From NCBI GenBank assembly GCA_014529385.2, contig CM043957.1:66012003-66076002 (forward strand): a stretch of DNA of 64,000 nt. The letters run 5' to 3'. The DNA comes from Adiantum capillus-veneris (taxonomy: Eukaryota > Streptophyta > Polypodiopsida > Polypodiales > Pteridaceae). This document shows positions 56,658 to 64,000 of the stretch, in pieces (positions within the stretch are counted from its first letter, which is position 1; each line of letters starts with the position of its first letter). The position numbers and the translations under genes were made by a program. The notes under the pieces were generated by a model, which did not search any database, had not been told where the DNA came from, and was given only the letters and a program-made list of their open reading frames with translations.

Positions 56658-58700
56658 CCACTCAATCTCACCCTCTCACTCAAAACATCATCGGTCCGGG
56701 GGGGCACACACTTCCACACAGTCGGCACCGAGGAGAACCATAAAAGAAGGAGAAAGAGAAGGGGGAAAGGGGAAACAACAGCAAGGCAAGGCAACAACGG
56801 CTCAATTGCACTCCACAAAACACCTTTACAAACTCACACTGCCATCACCATGGCCATTTACACAAGAAAAATGCAAAGGGCTTTGGCAGGCACACTCCTC
56901 TGTCCAAGAGCTCCACTTTGCAGGCAGGCTTCAAAATGACACAAAAACTAGGCCAAAAAGCTAAGAAGAAGCCCCTAATTTGATTCGTTTTTTGCCTTTA
57001 TAGGGGGGGGTTTAATTTGGGGAAACTGCTTTCTAATTGGTCCATATAGCACCCATTTTTGGTATCTTTTGGGAAGGGGGGCACCTCCTTGCTCCATCTG
57101 CTCTCTTTCTCTTTTGCACTTGGGAAGGGGCATTAGCGATGTCGCTATTGCCCCCTAGCTTTCTCATTTTTTATTTTTTACCTTTCAATTTTTACCCTCT
57201 TTAGGCTCCATTTTGCACTGCTCATGCCTTGATCTTTGACCTTTCCCTTTTGTCTATCTGACTTCTCTTTTGCCCTCATTTGGCCTTGACTTCCATTTTT
57301 TGCCCTTGTTTTGATTTTCTCCGGCTTCTATCAACCCTTTTGCTCTCTGGACCAATTGGCCTTCACTTTGGCCCTTAACTTTGGTTGGCTTTGCACACCT
57401 TGGAGACCTCCTGGCTCCCTCCTCTCCCATTTCTTTGCCACCATGGGACCCCTCCCCTAGCCTCGCAATAGCGATGTCGCTATTGGGTGGGGGAGCTCCC
57501 TTTAAAAACTTATTTTCCCTCACGGGCGCGGGCATAGTCCCTTGCGGACCTGCCACATCATCGATCGGGCCCACAGGCGCCCAGCGCTCCTCTAACTCCC
57601 GCGCCACCGCGCGCTCCACCTTCAGCCAAAACCACCATCAACTCGCGCCCACGGGCCGCCTACCGCCACCCGCAGTGCCCACAACTGCACGCCATAGCCG
57701 CGCTCAAGGGGAGCTCTTTTTCCACACACTAACACAAGGGCTTGCGCCCCAGCTCACATAGCCTGAAGCCCACAACTCCGCCATCACATGTGGGACTTTC
57801 TGAGCGCCACGTGGCAGCCAAGGGCTCATGGCCTCCAAGTTATATGAAAAGAACCCCATGAAAACTTCATTTTTTAGACCTCTTTCCATCTGCAGCACAC
57901 CCTTGCTCCCATGCCCAATGAGCAGCCCATTAAACCCTGTGGGAAGAAACCCTTGCCGGCTTTGGACTCGTCCCACTTCGGCTTTAGTGTGCCTTTGAAC
58001 AATGCGTGCAAAAACCAAAAAAAAAACAGCTGGCACCCCGCTTTCATTTTTTAATTGCCGACTTTGACTTGCAATAACTCCCTGCTCAAAGCTTCGATTC
58101 ACGTGCCGTCACTTCGTGCTAACTCCACATGGTACATACTATCACCGAGAACATTGGCGAGGTTGAAACAATTCCAGATGGCACACCCTTCAATGCAACC
58201 GAGTTGGCTCATACTCGGCCCCCAAAAAATCTTCAATTGATCATATTTGTAAGGTTTCCAGTTTTTGAAACCTTAAAGGTTGTATAAGCTTAATCAAACT
58301 GATATGATTATTGAAAAAGCAATGTAGAATTGTCCGACCATGGCAAATATTGGTATTTTTGGAATCTTAAGCACAGCAAACCCCGGGCTAGAAATTTTCA
58401 GAATTGAATTCCGATAAAAATTGGCATATTTATGACCCCTGGAAGTTTACACTGTGAATTGAGTAAAATAGAAAAATTGAAGGGTTACAATAATCATTTA
58501 AGCATAGACTTTATTAAAGATCTCCCAGATATTTACAAGATATTTACCAATTAAGCAAAAATAGGTCAAATTATAGCAAAATTGACATTTTAAAAGCTGG
58601 CAGGTAATGGGAGGGTCATCACTGACCTGCCAAAGACTCATTTAGCAGCAAGGGTCGTTTTTTGACTTGCTGGGGGCTGCTTGAACTTCAAGCAACTGCC
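55576..58700. other. Non-coding stretch with (CA)n, hairpins and GC-rich segment
   Basis: No convincing gene. A ~50-bp AT-rich segment is repeated at 55693-55751 and 55821-55870. Overlapping Pro/His/Ser-rich frames at 55862-56939 span the (CA)35 tract at 56586-56656 and differ on each strand, so I treat them as non-coding. 57254-57761 is locally GC-rich (gcgccaccgcgcgctcc near 57603). The palindrome AATAGCGATGTCGCTATT occurs near 57467 and, with one change, near 57134. Confidence 0.45.
56586..56656. repeat. (AC)35 microsatellite
   Basis: Uninterrupted AC dinucleotides over 71 bp. Confidence 0.95.
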
Positions 58701-58737
58701 TTTTTCAGCCGGCGAGAGCTTATGATTGCCAGAAAAC

Positions 58738-58745
58738 TATAAATA
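58738..58745 (+). promoter_or_regulatory. Candidate TATA box and start region
   Basis: TATAAATA in ctataaataggacccc, followed about 30-50 bp later by cagactcggagcc and a CT-rich stretch (58790-58802). The form fits a plant RNA polymerase II promoter, either of an LTR or of a transcript that includes the repeat array and the ORF at 61743. Confidence 0.45.
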
Positions 58746-59189
58746 GGACCCCTAGCTTCACATTTTACACAGACTCGGAGCCTTGCTACTCTCTCTCTCA
58801 TCTAGAGAGAACACTACGCAGAAATCATTAGAGTTTAATCTCTAATTGATTAACCCTAACGATAATTAACCTAATCCTTCTTAATTAGCAAGGTTAGATT
58901 AAGATAAATTGTTAATAAATCAAAGATTAGTCCTATGCATGCTCCTTAAACCTCTTTAAATTAATTAATCTCTGCTGATTATTTTAATTAAGCTTAGTAA
59001 TATTAAGCTAATTAATTATCCTATCATATTATGGCTGAAATTAGCCAAATTAACCATGAATTAATGATAAATATATAAATTAAGCTTAGATTAAGATGAG
59101 GTAATTATCAGAGTTGCATTAGACAATCATTAAGCTAGGAAAATTATCCTATAATTTTCTGAGTAATTTTCCTAATTAATTAGGCATAA

Positions 59190-61350
59190 TTACACTGTTT
59201 TTTGAGCTATTTAAATAGGGAAAATTAGTAAATTGATTTCAATTACTATAATATATTTATCAGTGGTTAATTGGGTGTTAAGGAACCAGTGATAATTAGG
59301 AAAATCTCAGATAATGAATCTAGCTAATTAATTAGGTAGAATTACACTGTTTTTTGACCTATTTAAATAGGGGAAATTAGTAGATTGATTTCAATTACTA
59401 TAATATATTTATTAGTGGTTAATTAGGTGTTAAGGAACCCGTCATAATTAGGAAAAGCTCAGATAATGAATCTAGCTAATTAGTTAGGTAGAATTACACT
59501 ATTTTTTGACCAATTTAAATAGGGGAAATTAGTAAATTGATTTCAATTGTTGTGATACATTTATCAGTGGTTAATTAGGTGTTCAAGAACCCGTGATAAT
59601 TAGAAAAAGATCAGAAAATTAATTTAGCTAATTACTTTAGCTAAAATACCTTGTTTTTTGAGCAATTTAAATAGGGGAAATTATAAATGGAATTGAAATG
59701 TTGTCATATAATTATCAGTGGTTAATTAGGTGTTTAAGAAGCCGTGATAATTAGGAGAAGTTCAGAAAATTAATCTAGCTAATTACTTTAGCTAAAATAC
59801 CATGTTTCTTGAGTAATTTAAATAGGGGAAATTAGTAAATGGAATTAAAATGCTGTCATATAATTATCAGTGGTTAATTAAGTGTGCAATAACCCGTGAT
59901 AATTAGGAGAAGATCAGGAAATTATGGCTAATTACTTTAGCTAAAATACCCTGTTTTTTGAGCAATTTAAATAGGGGAAATTAGTAAATTGATTTCAATT
60001 ACTATGATATATTTATTAGTGGTTAATGGGGTGTTAAGGAACCTGTGATAATTAGGAAAAGCTCAGATAATGAATCGAGCTAATTAATTAGGTAGAATTA
60101 CACTGTTTTTTTATCTATTTAAATAGGGGAAATTAGTAAATTGATTTCAATTACTATAATATATTTATCACTAGTTAATTGCGTGTTAAGGAACCCGTGA
60201 TAATTAGGAAAAGGTCAGATAATTAATTTAGATAATTAAGTAGACAGAATTACTCTATTTTTTGAGAAAATTAAAACGAGAAAATTAGTATATGGAATTC
60301 AAATGATATGATATATATATATATCAGTGGTAAATTAAGTGTGTTTAAACCTATGATAAATAGGAAAAGCTCAGAAAATTAGTTTAACTAGTTATCTTAG
60401 TGAAATTACGTTGTTTTTAGGGGTAAATTAAAGGGGGAAATTAGTAAATCATGTGCTATAATTACATGCTATTTTTAAGAGCTGTATCATAAGTTCAAGA
60501 GGCCGTGATAATTATGACAAGGTTAGAAAAGTAGTATAGATATTTATTTAAGTCAAATTATACTATTTCTAGCTAAAAAGTAAAGGGGGAAATTAGTAAA
60601 TCATGTGCTATAATTACATCCTATTTATCAGAGCTATATTATAGGGTAAAGAGGCCGTGATAATTATGCCAAGTTTAGAAAAGTAGTATAGATATTTATC
60701 TAAGTCAAATTACTCTATTTTAAGCTAAAAACTAAAGAGAGAAATTAGTAAATCATGCTATATGATTACATTCTATTTATCAGAGCTATATTATAGGGTA
60801 AAGAGACCGTGATAATTATGTCAAGGTTAGAAAAGTAGTATAGATATTTATCTAAGTCAAATTACACTATTTTCAGCTAAAAACTAAAGAGGGAAATTAG
60901 TAAATCATGTTATATGATTATATGCTATTTTTTATAGCTATATTATAGGGTAAAGAGGCCGTGATAAATATGCCAAGGTTAGAAAGGTAGTATAGATATT
61001 TATCTAAGTCAAATTACACTATTTCAGCTAAAAATTAAAGAGGAAAATTATTAATCATGCTATATGATTACATGCTATTTATCAGAGCTATATTTTAGGG
61101 TAAAGAGGCCGTGATAATTATGTTAAGGTTAGAAAAGTAGTATAGATATTTATTTAAGTCAAAATACACTATTTTTAGCTGAAAATTGAAGATGGAAATT
61201 ATATAATTAAGTTAGAAAATAATAAGATAATTACGAGAGGTTAAAATCTACCTTATCTACTTGTGGTAATTATACCATAGATAATTGGTTAATTTAGAAA
61301 ATTATAATTGACCAAAAGTCCTATTTTTAGCGAATGATTAATTAAAAATA
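59190..61350. repeat. ~152-bp tandem array, about 14-15 units, very AT-rich
   Basis: The anchor tttttga..atttaaatagggg (later ttttagctaaaaa.taaagaggg) recurs near 59201, 59356, 59507, 59657, 59809, 59957, 60111, 60260, 60416, 60570, 60719, 60872, 61022, 61172 and weakly 61328, a very regular spacing of 147-156 bp. Each unit also has a gggaaattagtaaat block and a ccgtgataatta block. The first seven units form one subfamily, the last six another with agttagaaaagtagtatagata. No coding potential. Confidence 0.85.
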
Positions 61351-61742
61351 AATAGACTTTGTGGTCAAAAGTTTTTAAGAAAATTATAGTAAGTGTAAAC
61401 CTATGATATCAAGTTGAGGAAATGAAATATTTAAGAGAAATTAAATACAATAAATATTAAGCCCGAGATAAGTAAATTATTAGCTTAAAAGTTGATAGGA
61501 AAATTAGGAAAGAGATATAGAAAATTATAAGAAATTTAGGAGAGCTTAGAAAACCCTTAGGGAAGCGGTGGAAGAAGTTATCATGCTTATATAGACAAAT
61601 AAGAAATTACTAGGTCAAGAATTTATCAATTAAGACTATAAATTTAACTTTGGATGGGTTACGGTGGAATACAAAGGTGTTAGTCTAGATTTTGAATTAT
61701 TTACCTAATGATTAGACGTCCTTTTCATAAGGATAAGAAGTT

Positions 61743-61931
61743 ATGGCACAAAAAAAAAGAACCCGAGCAAATCCTACATCTGATAATGAGGAAGTAGCTC
61801 CAAAACAAACTAGAGCGTCACACGACGACGAAGCCGGGCCTAGTAGTAGGCCTACGGATGAGAGTCTTCAGGCACCAGCGCAACAACAGATGGCCAATCA
61901 ATTCCAGGTGGGTTTCCCATTATTCAATTAA
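61743..61931 (+). CDS. Small ORF after the 152-bp array; possible gag start or first exon
   Basis: 62 residues: a basic start (MAQKKRTRANP), acidic/Ser-rich middle, and QAPAQQQMANQFQVGFPLF. ATG context aagttATGGC is favourable. A good 5' splice site, CAG|GTGGGT, lies inside it at 61908, so the frame may leave the exon there. The composition resembles the low-complexity N-terminus of some gypsy Gag proteins, but no domain is present. Function unknown; it may not be a gene. Confidence 0.3.
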   Translation: MAQKKRTRANPTSDNEEVAPKQTRASHDDEAGPSSRPTDESLQAPAQQQMANQFQVGFPLFN

Positions 61932-63200
61932 GTCTTTAATTAGTTTAAGTTCTTTTATAAGTTAGCATTGCATACGTAAGAAGGATAAACTGGCTAAAAA
62001 CGGAAGGTAACTCCCAACGTGTATTTGTTTATAATATAGGAAAGAATTGTTTGGGTTAAAACTGGTTGAATTAGGAAAGATATGTTTGATCATCCTTAAG
62101 ACAGCTTGTCTCAAGACACCTCCGACTCCTTGATATAAATTGATGATAATGATTGGCTTTCTAGCCACGGTTAAGTCAGTTACCCCCATGAACGATGAGT
62201 TTCTACTCCGTGTCATGTCTTGATGTTTCTACATAAGTTAGGATACCGTTTTTATCCTAGGGGAGCCGCCCGGTTGTATGGGCAACTGGTTTGGTGTATG
62301 GGCACCCGGAACCTTGGGTGGGGGTTTATCCACTCCAGATTTGAATAAGGAATGGGTGCCGTTTTTCACCCTTACGTGGTCTTGAGACAAGAAGAGTACT
62401 GGTCATGGTTATTATGGATAATGTTTGATTGACAGTACCCTGTCTTAAGTTTAAAGATGTTTGTTTTCTGAAAGAATGCTTTCAATGCTGTCTTCAAGGA
62501 ATTACTGTGATGGAACGTTAAAAGAAACCATTATTTTAAATGTTAAAACAATGTGATAATAAGATAAATGAATCTTGTGTGAGTGCGGGGTGGTAAGTGG
62601 GGATTGACTAAGGTTGTCAATCATGGATGGGTGGACCTGATTAGTCAGGTAACTATCCATCCCTGCGTACTAAAACGTTTAGAAAACTTCTTCACTTGGA
62701 AGAGGAGTCCACCAGCGGCTGTGCCCTCACATCTGTTAGGGGGGAAAAAGCGTTGGTTGAGGATACCTTAGCCCAATTGTAGCAGTTATAGGGCCGAAAT
62801 AGTTTTTTGGACTTTTAAAACGTTGTCCCGTTTCCGCTGCGAGATAGGACTAGGTCTTCTTCTAAGGCTATAGACCCAAGCCATTGTCAATGGTAAAGGT
62901 CTATTCCTTGGATTTTTCTTGTTTAGAGACTCTGATTTTTATTAGACCTAGAGACCTGTTAAAGATCCCATCCCGATCTCGGTATAGGCGGGTTGGGGAT
63001 CTTACAATATTTTACCATCCAGAGCTCCGATTTGTGATCCGAGAAGACAAGCATGCTCCGTAACTCGAGCTCTACACATGTATGCACTGACATCAGCCCG
63101 AGCCACCTGTCCCCGGCTGCCCTGTCCGTCATAGACCATCTCCTAGCTCGGACCAACTTTGGCTACACCAACGTGAAGCATAGTGCAGCACCCACATCCC
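61932..63200. other. Non-coding stretch with an LTR-like terminal hairpin
   Basis: No gene recognised. At 62957-63005 the sequence TGTTAAAGATCCC...GGGGATCTTACA is bounded by TG and CA with an ~8-bp inverted repeat and could be an LTR edge on either strand. Frames near 62583 and 62959 have no recognisable features. Confidence 0.35.
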
Positions 63201-63314
63201 GTAAACTGTTGGCAACTTAAACTCGTTACTACAAAGCATTAAAGAAATCTGACTTCCTTTTACTGGCAGCCAAGACATCACTGACATAAGCATCGATAGG
63301 AATAGAATCCAAAT

Positions 63315-63949
63315 TCAACCACATCTGGCACATTGTCCAAGCAAATGAAAAACCATGTGCACCTTATGCAGTATCAAGGATGAGTTAGCATCATCACCCC
63401 GTCTAGCTTCATAGTCATCAGGTAAAAACTTGGGAGTCTCCCGACATGTATCATCAGAGGAATTTTTACCTGTTGGGTTTTCATCTTGATCATGGAAGAC
63501 AGCTTTATCCTGTAGATCTTCATCCATAACATCCTCGGGAAAACCACCCTTGGGTCGACATTAATCAAAACTGTAGGAGTTATCTCCTCATGCAACCCAT
63601 GTACAAGCATAGATGTAAAATCCATGTCGATAACCTGTTCACAATCAGCATGATCTAGGCAGTCTTCATAGTCATCCATGTCATCCTCTGATTCCTCATC
63701 TGCATCCATGTTACTTAGCAATACATCATAGCACTGTAAAGGCTCATCTGGCACCCCCTCTGAAGAGGTACACGCATCGGAAAACTCTTCTATACTATCA
63801 TAATCATCTCCTTCATATGTAGACAAGAAATCATCGATTATGGCATCTTCTTCCGTGATAATAGCATGTGCAAACATATGGTTAGTAGCAAGCATAGGTT
63901 CATTGACATCCTCAGGCTCATCCTGTACTGGGTCCACAATCTTGGTCAC
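63315..63949 (-). pseudogene. Acidic hypothetical protein, frameshifted
   Basis: The minus-strand frame from 63949 is strongly acidic (VQDEPEDVNEP, EEDAIIDDFLSTYEGDDYDSIEE, MDADEESEDDMDDYEDC) to about residue 138. It then loses its acidic character near 63535, while the frame 63527-63315 continues it (MDEDLQDKAVFHDQDENPTG, CRETPKFLPDDYEARRGDD). One frameshift explains both. No family recognised. It may be part of a transposon protein; the start is uncertain because the window ends soon after. Confidence 0.4.
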
Positions 63950-64000
63950 TTCATCAGCTATTGTGTATATAATAGATTTGTTTATGCAATCATCTGCAGC

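Noticed and set aside
56375-56939. Two Pro/Thr/His-rich frames of 122 and 183 residues
   Set aside because: Most of their length is the (AC)n tract read in two frames; flanks show no domain and the opposite strand is equally open.
57254-57761. Overlapping 120-residue frames in the GC-rich segment
   Set aside because: Both strands are equally open because GC-rich DNA has few stops; no motif, and no start context or splice sites that support one.
1-64000. A novel operon-like or defence system
   Set aside because: No bacterial gene organisation, ribosome-binding sites or clustered intact genes; all recognisable coding sequence is transposon-derived.

Overview
The window looks like repeat-dense nuclear DNA of a land plant. 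Four things point there: Ty3/gypsy polyproteins of plant type, including a Tat-like pol with a second (archaeal-type) RNase H; primer-binding sites reading TGGTATCAGAGC (initiator-tRNA-Met type); a plant-style CACTA (tnp2) transposase; and long (GA)n and (CA)n tracts. I cannot name the species; a large repeat-rich genome (fern, lycophyte or gymnosperm) is a guess. No intact host gene, tRNA or rRNA gene was recognised.

Layout. 1-1518: 3' end of a retroelement with a retropepsin-like frame, ending at a polypurine tract and LTR start. 2302-3840: non-coding transposon flanked by TTAA (copy 1). 4676-6697: LTR piece joined to a Tat pol fragment (element B, + strand). 7192-17556: Tat-like element A (- strand) with both long LTRs, its 5' LTR split by TTAA copy 2. 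17557-22515: AT-rich non-coding DNA with degenerate repeats and TTAA copy 3. 22516-28121: chromovirus-like element C (- strand) with a perfect GCCTA target duplication. 28127-33075: non-coding DNA that becomes an ~830-bp-period array packed with CTTAAG-centred palindromes. 34478-about 37600: gag/protease/start of RT of element F (- strand) with PBS and LTR. 37670-50419: element E (+ strand), carrying a ~1.24-kb tandem duplication; the second unit is split by element D (39440-47985, + strand, same family as C). 50420-51417: LTR-like DNA. 51418-53352: CACTA transposase remnant broken by an inversion. 53760-55575: 172-bp palindromic tandem array flanked by CCTAA-type repeats. 55576-58700: non-coding with microsatellite and hairpins. 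58738-61931: TATA box, a ~152-bp tandem array of about 14-15 units, then a small ORF. 63315-63949: broken acidic ORF at the right edge.

Nothing here works as a pathway. It is a stratigraphy of insertions, and several can be ordered from empty sites and duplications: E was tandemly duplicated before D inserted into it; the TTAA element entered the A LTR after A's two LTRs existed. Every pol-bearing element seen is broken by stops, frameshifts, deletions or changed catalytic residues, so mobility in trans is the most that could be expected. All identities are by eye, from motifs and repeat comparison inside the window; no database search was possible.
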